The notes beneath the pieces were generated by a model. It worked only from the letters and a program-made list of their open reading frames with translations, was not told the origin of the DNA and ran no database searches. A program made the position numbers and the translations under genes. This document shows, piece after piece, positions 1 through 10,888 of a DNA stretch of 64,000 nt. Location of the stretch: NCBI GenBank assembly GCA_029465975.1, contig CM055747.1:7095436-7159435 (forward strand), read 5' to 3'. The DNA comes from Dallia pectoralis. Its lineage: Eukaryota; Chordata; Actinopteri; Esociformes; Umbridae. How positions within the stretch are numbered: the first letter of the stretch is position 1; each line of letters opens with the position of its first letter.

Positions 1-3000
1 TCTGAAAACATCAACGAGTAGATCACAGCCAAATTCTGGTGTTTGGAGGGTAATAAAAGCGACAATACAGATTGTACGTTTTTCTGTGTACTACTAGCAC
101 GAACACAAGCCAAAATAACAAGTAGACATCCGCAGTTAATGTTTAAAATTAACGTTTTAAATAATCTTGTCCTATAAAATTGATCCAAGGGTCACAGATT
201 GGGTTGTTGAGGCGCAGACGCAGAGCTGGAATAGAACAGCAACGAAAACAATGCACCACACTGCAAGGAGGAGAAAACTGAACTTAAATAAGGCTCTGAA
301 TTAGAGACAACGCAGTGCAGCTGCCTCAAAAACTCAAAAGCAGAGATGCAGTGTCCTCCCTGCTGGCCTGCCCTGGTAGGACTCCTGGGCCCCCATAAAG
401 ACGCTTAGAGGCCTCTGTCTTTAGGTCGTGACACAGACTGCCTGAAATATTCCAGATTAAAACGTTCTTGCCGTTCTGTCTATCAGTTTGTATTGACTTG
501 TATTCTTGCTATACTTCCTATAGACCAGGTGACTCTAAATGATTATACGGGGTATATGCTGCTTTTTGTTTTTTTCTCATAAATTTGTTCTCTGTTCTGC
601 CTTAAACAAACAGGTGAGGGTGGAACCTAAATAACTAGTGACCTAATTAATCATTCAAGTACAAGGTGAGAGCGAAAACCTGCAGATCTGGAGTCCCTCT
701 TATCTGTAACCCACGACTACATGGAACACATCCTGCACCTGGGAGAGGACATGGGACTTCCCAAGGGAACTGAACTTACTTAATGCAGAACCATTCAGAT
801 TTAGCCAATAATGATAATACATAATTATAAAAGATTGGAATATATAACATAATATTGAAAATTCCACCCCCCACCCCTCCTCCCCCCACCAAATATTGAA
901 TGTAAAGCCTGTGTTTTGTGGATGCGGTGTAGCTTTAGTTTAAACTGACAGTACCGTTATTGTTTTGCATATACCCCTCTCATCGCTGTGTCCTGCCTAA
1001 CATTGGAGTGATTACAGCCTCTCCAAAGTCTTTCGTTTTGTATTGTTAAGAAGTTTAGTGGTTTATAGTAGGTATAGTGGTTTAGAGGTATTCATAAGCA
1101 TTGCATATTTGGTGCTGAATTCCAACCACATTCATTAAAGAAGTTCAGCCAATTTCACAATTTGCCCACAAAAATGAATAATTTGAGACCATTAATGCAA
1201 TTAAAATAAACAGAAATGCAATTTATTTACGCAAATTCAAAAAATTACAGATACAGGATGCCTTGGGATTCTAAAACTGGTCTGGTTTGGTGTTAACCAT
1301 ACGAATGTATGCTAACGCTCTCTGTTGAGATCAAATGCAAGTCTGGGTCCGTCCCAAAAAAAACATTGCTGCCATAGGACAAGTTATAAGCCATTTCCTG
1401 GCAATTTAAAGTAAATAATTTAAATAAACATACCAGTACACCAAATGGAGAACATTTTATACCACTAGCAACACAATATTCTTAGCGAAAGAATTGTTCT
1501 ATTGTTTAAGTAGTGGCAGATTGTACGGGGGGATGAAATTGGGACACATTGTGTTAGGTGTGCTTTACCTAGTTAGCATGCGTTGGCCATAAAGTAAGAG
1601 AGCTACACCCTGGGTTTATGGCTGGGAGCTTAGGGGAAGCTGTAGGATTGTTTGTGAAGGACCCCTGACAGCTTTGGTTTGAGATACAGTCCTGGGGTGA
1701 GAAATGTTGCCGAAATACAATGTGATGATCACATGTGCATAAATATTTCAAGGACAATAAAGATCCTGTTCTTTGGAAAAAGTGTTGTTCACCGCTGTCG
1801 GCACTTGATACAACACATTGAGGTGTATGTTTGATATACATAGTAAACATTCCTGTTTTAGCTTTATCTCCATCTCCATGCAACAGGACAATAATTCAAA
1901 ACACAAAAAACAAACCGAAAGTGAGAACAGAATGGCGCAAAAATAAGATATGGAGGGTTTTAGAATCAATGACCATATTTAGTACTAGCACAGCTACTAC
2001 TATTACTGCAACTACACTGATTGCAAATTATATTGCCACATTGATAAGAAATGATGCTGTGTTGCACTGTTGGCCAACAAGTCTCACTGGGAAAATAATG
2101 AATTGGGCCTGACCAAGGACACTTGACTCTGGTTTTAAAATGTGATAGTACACAAGCCATTGTACCTGAAATAACACAATCTACATTTGTCATGGATTGG
2201 TGAGCTGTGTTGTACACAGGGTGTTTAGGGGAGAGCACTTCTGTGTATCGTCTTGATTAACAGCACATCTGTTTTGGGTTTAGCTAAACAATGGGCATAG
2301 GTTGGGTAAATAGTGGGCTGTTTAAGGTCCCTGGTTAGTATCACTTGGAATTGGTATTGTTTCAACGTTCCATGTTTCTATTCGGATGAGTGTTGTGTTT
2401 TGGATAGACTGGGGTTTGATGTATTTAGTCGTCGCTGTCATGCGCATTGTATTTTCCGTTGTCATTCTGTTTTCACCGACTTACAGAATCTAGTTTTGGA
2501 TTGTCCTAAAATGTCCAGTATAAATTTACTTTTTTTAGTCGTGTTGCTTCTTACATATCAGCAGACATATACAAATCAAAATATATTGTGTAAGCAACTT
2601 TTGTGTTCGCTGCTAGATTGTGGCAATGTACTTCTGTATACACGCCTCAGCTTCTGTGTTTCCCATTTTCATTCGTACTGTATGTCGATGATGTATATGT
2701 GTCTAGAGACATAAAAACCAAACCTTCCAGGGGGTGTACATGACTTACTGGGTTATGCTGACAAATGATCCGATGCATACATTTATCTTTTCATTTAATG
2801 TCAATCCTGAAGAAGTGACTGAATTCTCCATCAGTTTATATATTTTTACAAACATAGAAAAAATAAATGTTTTAGTCACTTATGGTAGATTGTAGTGTTT
2901 GATGTCTTAATTTTAACAGTGCACACATGTATACACACACACACACACACACACATACACACAAACAAACAAACAAACAAACAAACATATACACATTAAA

Positions 3001-3119
3001 CATAACTCAGACACACAAATAACTGCTCTTTATATCTTTTCCCTCCCTCCCATCTCACCTAACTCAATGTTAATATCTGAACATATTTTACTCTTTAACC
3101 TTTCTGTTCCCTCTTGTAG
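1..3119 (+). other. rap1gap2: rap1gap2 intron (upstream part)
   Basis: No coding exon is recognisable here. The stretch is AT-rich, with scattered homopolymers and one simple-repeat block near 2,931-2,985. It ends in the polypyrimidine tract and acceptor (TTGTAG) of the first visible rap1gap2 exon, so it is most likely intron. Short open frames on both strands have no family resemblance. Confidence 0.6.
2931..2985. repeat. (CA)n / (CAAA)n microsatellite
   Basis: A run of CA dinucleotides passes directly into CAAA tetranucleotides. It lies in the rap1gap2 intron. Confidence 0.9.
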
Positions 3120-5807
3120 CGGGTGATGCGAGGACGAAGTGTCTCCATGGAGACGATGGCAAAAGGTGGAGGGGGAGGCCTGCCTACTAGTCTCAGTGGA
3201 GGGGTGCTTCCTCATAGCATCTCAGAGGTGAGAGGGACCGGAGTGAGGTTGAGGAGATAGGAATGAGAATAGTGATAAGGGGACAAGGATTTTCACCCAG
3301 AGAACCGCTGCTCAATTCATATTTTTTCTTGTTCGGACCATTCTCTGTGAACACTGGAGTTGGCTCTGCAGATAGTTGCTTAGGACATCTACTTTGTGCG
3401 TAACACAAGTAATTTTTCCAACAATTGTTTTAGACAGATCATTTTACTTATTATTCACTATATCACACGTTTAGTGGGTCAGACATATAAATACACTGAG
3501 TTGATGTTGCTGTTAAACAGCAAATGTATCTTCCAAATGGACAATGTGGAAGGCGACCAGAAAGGTTTGACCCAAGTTAAACAACCATAAGGCTATGCTA
3601 CCAAATACGAATTAAGTGTATGTAAACTTCTGACCCACTGGCAACGTGATTATAGAAATAAACCCTGAAATAAATCATATTCTCTAGAATTATTCTGACA
3701 TTTGACCTTGTTATAATAAAGTGATTGTTTATTAGGATTAAATGTCAGGAATTGAGAAAAACTGAGATCAAATGTATTTGGCTAAGGTGTATGTAAACTT
3801 TTGTCTTCAACTGTAGGATATTATCAATTCAAGTTATTGCAAGGTTATTGCTAATACAATGGCAATTACTTATAGGAAAATGATCAATATAAATTGTCAA
3901 TCAATAACTATGCTGAATGAAGTACCCCAGTCTGTATCACCACAGTGATAAACCATTACTAAACTTATGTTTCATCAATAAGGTGTTTTGATGATAATAC
4001 AGTCCAGTTTTTATCCACAATGTTCTGCAAAGCAGGAAGTAATGGCTCACACACCCTATGACCTCGTTTAGCTATTCAAGTGCCCACATCACTTGAGTGA
4101 CTCTTGAAATCCCTGCTGGCCAAGCCTCCAATGAGAGGACATATCCTGCTGTCAGGTTTGCCTTAAGTGATAGTTCTAGATGTTGGCAATTAAGAATTTT
4201 ATGAAGTTCACCATGGCCTAATCAACTCAAGGATACAATTTGTATTGACTCTCTGTCCAGCATGAAGGAAATTAAAGTTTGTTTCCCGAGTCATTGCTGA
4301 CTAGAGGTAGTGCATTGGCTAGCTAGCCTATATTAAAGTATATAGCCTATATTAAATGATCTTATATAAAACTAGGAAGCTGTTGATGTAGACTTGGTCA
4401 TTTGGTTAATCTGACTCAGGTGAAGAAGATGTAGTGGTAAGTTTTGAAAATGCCACTGTATATTAAAATTATTATGCAAACTTACATATGTCTATCCAGG
4501 GTTGTATTCTATTTCTTGTAATGTATATGCTCTTAGCTCTTAGACTTTATAGAAAGTATCAATGGTTAAAAAGTGCCCACTGTCTCCTTTGAGTAATACT
4601 TTTAATAGATGTAAAAATATTATTTTACTTGTTCACTCTTGATTGAGTAGTTTTTCCTTAGAAATAATCTTTTAAAAATTGAGACTGCGACTTTCTAATT
4701 TCTCTCTTTCAGGTAGCTAATGTAAGGCCCGTCTGTGTTTATCTCTTAGGCCAGTAGTGTTAAGTCCCCGGTGAAGCGTCGCTCTGGTATTTTTCCTCGA
4801 CTACTCAGTATAGATAGCCAGACAGAGAGACACAATCAAAATCAACACAGGTAGGATAATCACACCCACATGCATGCGACTTTTAGACAAACATTAACTG
4901 CATAGCTATTAGCGGTGTGTTTGTTCTTCCAGTCTCCATAGTGACCACAGAAGCTTCGATGCCAGCCAGCCTTCGCAGGAAGTAAGGTCAGAAACCCTGT
5001 CCAACCCCAATTCTCCAGAGGCCTGCCCAAACAAGGAAAGGTTGGTGTGTATTTGCGTATCAACTGTCCAAACTGCATGCGTTTGTTACTAATCCTGTTG
5101 CGAGTTTGATTGAGTGGAACAAGAGTAATGCCACTCTCTTTCTTCACAATTTCTTTCTGGCCATATTTCCCCCCTACTATTTAGGTCCAATAGTGTAAAG
5201 TCAAAGGAATGCAGTGGCAGTAAAACAAGTGTCTCCCGCTCTTCTTCTAGTACCAGCAGCTTTAGCAGCACAGCAGAAGAAGGAGAAACCATCGACGACA
5301 TTGACCCTGTGAGCGTATGTTTGCATTAATGTGCTCGACGGTGTGTGCCTGTGTGTATGTGCTTGTGTGTGTGTAAGCTTCAGATCTAAAAGAAGTTGAG
5401 AATCTCTTTGTATACGGGTACTATATGTCTTTCTAACCTGTGTTCCGGTAGAACATTCTAGCACCCAGCACAGGCCTCTCCCTCACGATTGAAGGTCAGA
5501 GTTCAGGGACCCCGGTCATCATGTGTCGCAGCCCCACGGGTAACGATGGCAACAATTAAATGTGCCCTTATCACTACATCTTTGTCATGAGGTTGTTTGC
5601 GGTTTATAATAATGCTTGTTCTCCCTGTTCTATTTAGAGTTAAAGAATAAGAGTTCACCAAGGTCCAACTTGAAGTTCCGTTTTGACAAGTTAAGTCACT
5701 CTACAGCAGTAAGTAATGTCTATCTGGTTAAGCTGTATGTGTCTATGTGTGTCTGTGTGTGCTACCTAACATTACCTTTCTAACCCTGTTTCTAACAGGG
5801 ACAATAG
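3120..5807 (+). CDS. rap1gap2: Rap1 GTPase-activating protein 2, C-terminal exons (5'-partial)
   Basis: Seven coding exons are visible: 3120-3227, 4750-4850, 4933-5040, 5185-5308, 5452-5539, 5638-5708 and 5799-5807 (stop TAG). Phases are consistent and donors and acceptors are GT/AG. The encoded tail carries segments typical of RAP1GAP2: RGRSVSMETM, SPVKRRSGIFPRL, SQEVRSETLSNPNSPEACPNKE, a serine run SRSSSSTSSFSSTAEEGE, and the terminal SPRSNLKFRFDKLSH block. This is the phosphorylatable, disordered regulatory C-terminus. The catalytic RapGAP domain, which stimulates GTP hydrolysis by Rap1 with an asparagine-thumb mechanism, lies upstream of the window. In mammals RAP1GAP2 acts in platelets and secretory cells. 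A paralogous rap1gap is possible, but the serine-rich block and tail fit RAP1GAP2 better. Confidence 0.92.
3612..3815 (+). mobile_element. Tc1-like transposon right arm (IR/DR type), fragment
   Basis: Two copies of the core GTATGTAAACTT, about 170 bp apart, enclose the internal sequence ATTAAATGTCAGGAATT. The outer end is TCTTCAACTGTA. This is the IR/DR right-arm layout of the salmonid Tc1 family from which Sleeping Beauty was reconstructed. No transposase or left arm accompanies it, so it is a solo end in a rap1gap2 intron. Confidence 0.85.
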
Positions 5808-6800
5808 GTGGTGAGAATTGTGGGATGGGAGAGAGATAAAGCAGACACAGGTGCTTGTGAATTTTTATCTACTGTTGTTATAAATGTATCTCACTCCCTT
5901 CTGTCTAATGTTGTGTTGTTGTTGGAACTGTTTCCAACTGTCTCCCCATTCTCAGGGTCAACGAGAGAAATTATAAAAAAAGGACATCGGAAAAAGTTGG
6001 TGAAAAGAAGTCCTCTCACACTTGAGAAAGAATATTAAAAAGAGAAATGGCAGAAGATTGATCATTCTGTACAAACACTTGATATGTAAAGGGGATATTT
6101 TAGGGGCCGACAAGGCCGTTCTCTGTTTACTGAGTAATGGCCCTTTCTTTTTAAGCTGTCTATGTTTTCCTTAAACTGGATGCAATTATATGAGTTGCTC
6201 TAACATCGGTCAGCCGCTGTATATAATTCATATAACGAGTAGATCCAACACCACTAATGCCCAGAGTTATTTCTCACCATGTGGACAAGGATACACAAGC
6301 AGAAATAAATATTCATGGATAAACTGACATGGCTGGTCATTAGTATATATAGACATTTCATAATAAGTAGATTTTTGCTATTAAAGGTCCCTTGGAATGT
6401 TTATGTTCAATGAAAGTATGAATTCCTGATTTTGTTTTAATTGTTCCATTTCTTTTTCCAAAGCACTCATTCCTGCAAAAAAGAGCATGATAATGTAAAA
6501 ACAATGTAGATTTTTCACTGACCTGACCCTGCATTTTTGTGAATATTTCCTAGTGAATTCTATTTATATAGATGTCTCATAAAATCATGTTGCACATATC
6601 TATAATTTCTTTTTTAATACAATTTGCTGAAATTATTGTAATTCTCCCATAATTGCACTGAAAGCTCAAGTATTTGTTTTCTAAGTGTGATGCATCTGGC
6701 TCCTTATTTAACCTGACTTGAGAGGTGAACACTGATTAATACTGTCATAAAGTATCCTTAATAACAATGCACTGAATAAAGAAAATGTATATGGTGGTTT
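5808..6800 (+). other. rap1gap2: rap1gap2 3' untranslated region (approximate)
   Basis: Sequence after the TAG stop is AT-rich and non-coding. The first convincing poly(A) signal, AATAAA at 6775-6780, is followed by a GT-rich stretch (TATATGGTGGTTTTC), so the transcript probably ends near 6,800. The precise end is inferred. Confidence 0.55.
6775..6780 (+). terminator. rap1gap2: Candidate rap1gap2 poly(A) signal AATAAA
   Basis: Canonical hexamer followed within about 20 bases by a GT-rich element, about 970 bases after the stop codon. Confidence 0.5.
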
Positions 6801-7139
6801 TCACATGACGTTAAGAGAGTACTCTATGAATAAATTAAACATATAATACACGCTTTGCCGATGCTTAATTGGAGAATACTATTTGATTGTATAATAAGGG
6901 GGCAACAGCTGTGAAGCTTCCCCATGTTATATCTTTATAGGTATGTGGTCACACTTGAATGAGGCACCCTATACTTTTCACGACCTGTCACATATCTTGC
7001 TCTTTTGGCTGTGCCAAGATTTCAAAAAAGCATGTGTTACCATTGACTGGACAATGACATAAGTATGTAGTTTAAAGTACCTACTGCATTTTACATGTGT
7101 ACACACCCTATTCCCTTTAATATACATGGAAAAAACCTA

Positions 7140-7375
7140 TATGAGGATATATGTGCATATATGTAACCTATATGTTACCTATATGCACATATATGCTGCA
7201 TATATGCACATATATGATAATATATATGCTGCATATATGCACATATATGATAATATATATGCTGCATATATGCGCATATATGCCACATATATGCACATAT
7301 ATGATAATATATGCTGCATATATGCGCATATATGCCACATATCGTCAAAATTGAGGTGCATATATGTGCATATAT
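7140..7375. repeat. Left subterminal array of ATATATGCAC-type palindromic repeats
   Basis: Imperfect tandem units built from TGCATATATGCACATATATG and TGATAATATA. Open frames through it are translation of a repeat, not genes. The array is highly self-complementary and is mirrored at the right end of the composite element. Confidence 0.85.
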
Positions 7376-8041
7376 CCCTTACGAAAAAAAAGTATATTAA
7401 AGTATACTATGTATACTACAAAATGGATAGTACACTTTTAGTTCACTTTTGATATACTTTTAAGAAGTATGCTTAGAAAAAAGTATATTCAAGTATACTA
7501 TAAGTATACTACAAAATGGGTAGTACACTTTTAGTTTACTTATGATATACTTTCAAAAAGTACATTTAGAAAATAGTTAACTTACTTGAACTTTTAAGTA
7601 CACTACCAAATCGAAAAACGTTTTTACACATTTCTTCTGGAGATGTACGTTTTCTTTTATTATACAGCAAAAACAGTCTAAATATTTTTTAAGTAGATTA
7701 CAAGTAATTTTTTTAGATCCATCTTGTATATTCTAATACTCATGTCTATGAAATGCATTGCACATTAAATATTTTTTGTTACTGAAGCTGAAATCATAAT
7801 TACTGCCAAACATTTTGAAGCCCTATATTCATATACTATACTAATAATAATCAATTGGAGTATTAATAAAAATGTCTATGAACTAATTCCGCCTTTGCTG
7901 TATGTATTTTGAGGAACATTTATAAGTCTGATATGAATGAAAGCCCCGGACAGACAGGACATTAACATATATTTGAACATATTTTACATGCATTAACTGA
8001 GAAAAATGTCCAATGAAGCATCAGAAGAAGGCGGATGTAGG

Positions 8042-8085
8042 CGGAGCTGATTAGCGACGTCACTTCCTGTTCCTTGCGCGCGAGC
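8042..8085 (+). promoter_or_regulatory. Promoter-like CRE/ETS cluster inside the nested element
   Basis: A short GC-rich island in otherwise AT-rich sequence contains GACGTCAC (CRE/ATF-like) fused to ACTTCCTG (ETS-like) and a GCGCGCG run. It lies about 120 bp before a good splice donor (GAACAG|GTGAGT, donor at 8205), as expected for a promoter driving a transposon gene. Function is inferred. Confidence 0.4.
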
Positions 8086-8646
8086 AAAATATCATATGTT
8101 GAACCGGAGATATTGCAGCATGTTTCAGTCGCCATAAACTACGCTTTAAACTCGAGAATCAGGTGTAAGGATTCCAAAAAGGACAAAGTACAGATGGAAT
8201 GAACAGGTGAGTTTGAGCTAAATTCTAACTTTATCTAGGCCTATATGAGATAACAGCTAACTAGCTACTTGGCTATGGTTAATGCTCACATCAACATTAG
8301 CTAGATAGCTATTTACGTCTGAGCCATGTAAGAAGACAACACGTAACTAGCGCTTGTTAACAATTACTTATCTTTTATCTGCATCTTTTGTTTTTCAGGT
8401 AACTGGTAGCTACAGTTACTAATTAGGCAAGGTTGCTAGGTAGCTTGTTTGTAAGAGGCAGGGAACAAAAAATGAACATGTACTTTATCCTAATAAGCCA
8501 TGTAGCCACTAGTTTGCTGATAATTTTTTTTTTTTCTTGATGCTGTGTGTTATAAATTGTAACACGCTGGGTGTTTATAAGATGTTGCATTTAACTGGCT
8601 ATAGTATAAATTAAACGATGTACCTTACCCTTTCTCATTTCTTCAG

Positions 8647-9107
8647 GCTTCAGAGGAAGTTAATGCCAATGCAGAATACTCTGTATCTGATCCCAACAGC
8701 AAAGAGGGAGACATACCCAATCTCAGTAATGAAGAGGATGATGACATACACAATCCCAACAGCATGGAGGACAATGTACCCGATCCCAGCAGTGAAGAGG
8801 AAGACGTAACTGATCCCAGCAGTGAAGAGGAAGACGTACACAATACGAACAGTGAATGGGGCGACAATTCATCTGCCTTGGTATGTTTCACGCAAGTGTG
8901 TATTTGGAATCCTAATTTAATATTGCGCAATTTCACAAATTCCGATAAAAGGTTAAATATATTAATCATGTTTGCTTGTTGTCTTGTGTTTTTTTTTATA
9001 GGGCATGCTAGGGAGAAATTTGAAGAAATAACAGTGCAAGATGTCCAGAGGATCTTGCACAAGAAGTGCAACAATGAATGCTTCAGACAAGTAAAGGCAG
9101 AAAAGAT
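8647..9107 (+). pseudogene. Transposon-borne gene fragment with acidic DPSSEEEDV repeats
   Basis: Two exon-like blocks lie between splice signals. Exon a (8647-8880, acceptor TTCTTCAG, donor TTG|GTATGT) encodes an acidic, repetitive stretch with units such as DPNSKEGD, DPSSEEEDV and HNTNSEWGD. Exon b (9002-9107, acceptor TTTTTATAG, donor AAGAT|GTGAGC) encodes REKFEEITVQDVQRILHKK followed by CNNECFRQVKAEK. The open frames of the two blocks do not join in phase through the obvious sites, and no in-frame ATG precedes block a (the first is 8764), so the copy is probably broken or further exons are missing. I do not recognise the family. It is probably an accessory or transposase N-terminal gene of the nested element. 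Confidence 0.4.
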
Positions 9108-9936
9108 GTGAGCATGCATTTCATGTACAAAAATGAAGCATATTGTTAAATAAAATAACCATGTTTATTTTAACATTTAGAGTTCAAAATAGTTCTACAA
9201 TGTATATATCAACATTTTAAGTGTTCATAGCTGGTGTATCCCCCTTTAATGTAGCTTTGACAATATTATCTCATGAAAATATTTATGAAAACACACACAT
9301 TGTGTGTCTTGCCTCAAGATTTATTTAGGTATTTTGAATATGTACTGTATTTCCTTTATTTTAAAGATGTTAATTACACTTGAAGACAAAAGTATATTCT
9401 AAAGTTTCAAGTGGAACTCCTACCAGACACATGGCACTGATTGTTAGAGTATTGTTTAAGGTTCACTTGACAAACATGGCTTGTACAGTTATACTATGTG
9501 TTTAAATCTATTAGTAAATCATAGTAAATTAACATTTATTAGGTTTACTTCTTGAAGTACTTACATGAGTTGAAAGTGCACTTGAAAGTATTCAAATGTA
9601 TACTTAAGTACTTCAAGAAGTGTACTTCATGAACTGAAAGTGCACTACACAGGTTACTTTTAAGTATACAAAAGTATACTTTTAAGTACTTTAAGAAGTC
9701 TACTTCATAAACTAAAAGTACACTACACGGGTTACTTTAAAGTATTTAAAAGTATAATTAAAAAAAACTAAGTGTACTCTAAAGTGTACTAAATAAACTA
9801 AAAAGTGGGCCAATTTAGTCTACTTAGTATAAAAATAGTATATAAATAAGTACTTTAGTACCTTAATAATAGTATACTTTTTAAACTTAAGTATACTCAC
9901 AAAAATGAACTTAAAGTATACTTTTGTTTCGTAAGG

Positions 9937-10518
9937 ATACAAGCCATATAGGTCTCCTGTATTGCTTCTTTATATCCACAAATAAGACCTATATGTACAT
10001 ACAAGATGTCTCCAATCGCAGCTGTACTGTAAGCACTTTGGGTTCCTGATGAAGTCTGTTGAAGTATTGCGCTCTTACTCGTTGTATTACGGTAACAGAT
10101 TTGTTTTGGTGTTTGTGTATTAAGTGTAATACGTCTTTGACGTAGTGACTTAGTCGACTGCAGCAGCTGAAGATCTGTGAGCACGTTTGAGTTGTTCCGA
10201 ATGATTCTGAAAATAAAGATAGCCTGTTTATTTCCAATTCACGCATTTACCGTTGAGCGCAACATAAGTTCCACACTGTCTTAGTATGTTTGTCTACATT
10301 GAAGAAGTGGCCGGCAGCCAGCCGTGGGCAGATAGGCACATCTATAATTCGAAGCTCACGCAGCTGAGAGGATTAACAAGTTAAATCGTTTTTTTAATGT
10401 TCAGTTTTTTGTCTTGTTTTTGTTCTATTTGATTGTTCTTAAGTAAATAAATAATGTACATTTCTACATTTTGGGCTTTTATTTATGTTGCATAGTAGCT
10501 ATGGATTTCAATAATTTA
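9937..10518 (-). other. Interior of the outer element, function unknown
   Basis: Between the nested insertion and the right subterminal array. On the minus strand an acceptor-like TTTATTTTCAG (about 10,206) precedes an open stretch down to about 9,990 encoding a Gln/Ser/Thr-rich sequence (LTDLQLLQSTKSLRQRRI). It could be an exon of the outer element's gene; nothing in it is recognisable. Confidence 0.3.
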
Positions 10519-10750
10519 ACATATAGGTGCATATATGTTAGGTGCATATATGTTAGGTGCATATATGTTAGGTGCATATAGGTGCATATATGTTAGGTGC
10601 ATATAGGTGCATATATGTACCTAACATATAGGTGGTGCATATATGCACCTAACATATAGGTGCATATATGCACCTAACATATAGGTGCATATATGCACAT
10701 ATAGGTGCATATATGCACATATAGGTGCATATATGCACATATATGTACAT
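10519..10750. repeat. Right subterminal array of TTAGGTGCATATATG repeats
   Basis: About fifteen imperfect 10-20 bp units based on AGGTGCATATATG, including many ATATGCACATAT palindromes. It mirrors the left array of the composite element. Confidence 0.85.
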
Positions 10751-10888
10751 ATAATATAGGAAAACGGCCAATTTTATATATGTCACATATATTAAAAACA
10801 TATATCAAAACCTATATTAAAACATATATGTTTATATAGGTTCTTTCCATGTGGGAACAGACGGAGTATATTAGCACATATTAGCACC

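Larger units (their letters stand above)
7377..9936. mobile_element. Nested TIR transposon with AAGTATACTT-rich ends
   Basis: The ends are inverted copies: CCTTACGAAAAAAAAGTATA on the left and, on the opposite strand, CCTTACGAAACAAAAGTATA on the right. About 230 bp on the left (7385-7615) and about 380 bp on the right (9540-9925) are packed with AAGTATACT/AAGTACACTT motifs in both orientations, typical of subterminal transposase-binding repeats. The unit interrupts the ATATATGCAC-rich sequence of the outer element, so it is the younger insertion. Its interior (8030-9110) holds a promoter-like segment and gene-like exons. The family is unrecognised. Confidence 0.7.
7122..10855. mobile_element. 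Composite terminal-inverted-repeat DNA transposon
   Basis: The left end reads ACATGGAAAAAACCTATAT (from 7122). The right end, read on the other strand, is ACATGGAAAGAACCTATAT (ending about 10855), giving matching terminal inverted repeats with one mismatch in 19. Inside each end lies a long subterminal array of palindromic GCATATATGTGC-type repeats (7140-7375 and 10519-10750), which also match in inverted orientation. A second element is inserted at 7377-9936. No target-site duplication is apparent and no transposase is recognised, so the superfamily is unassigned. The right end lies only about 34 bp before the ncbp3 start codon. Confidence 0.7.

Noticed and set aside
1831..2714. Several 70-130 codon frames in the first 3 kb
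   Set aside because: No recognisable domains; overlapping frames on both strands suggest chance in rap1gap2 intron sequence.
7126..7452. Tyr/Met/Ile/His-rich open frames on both strands
   Set aside because: Translation of the ATATATGCAC array at the left end of the composite transposon.
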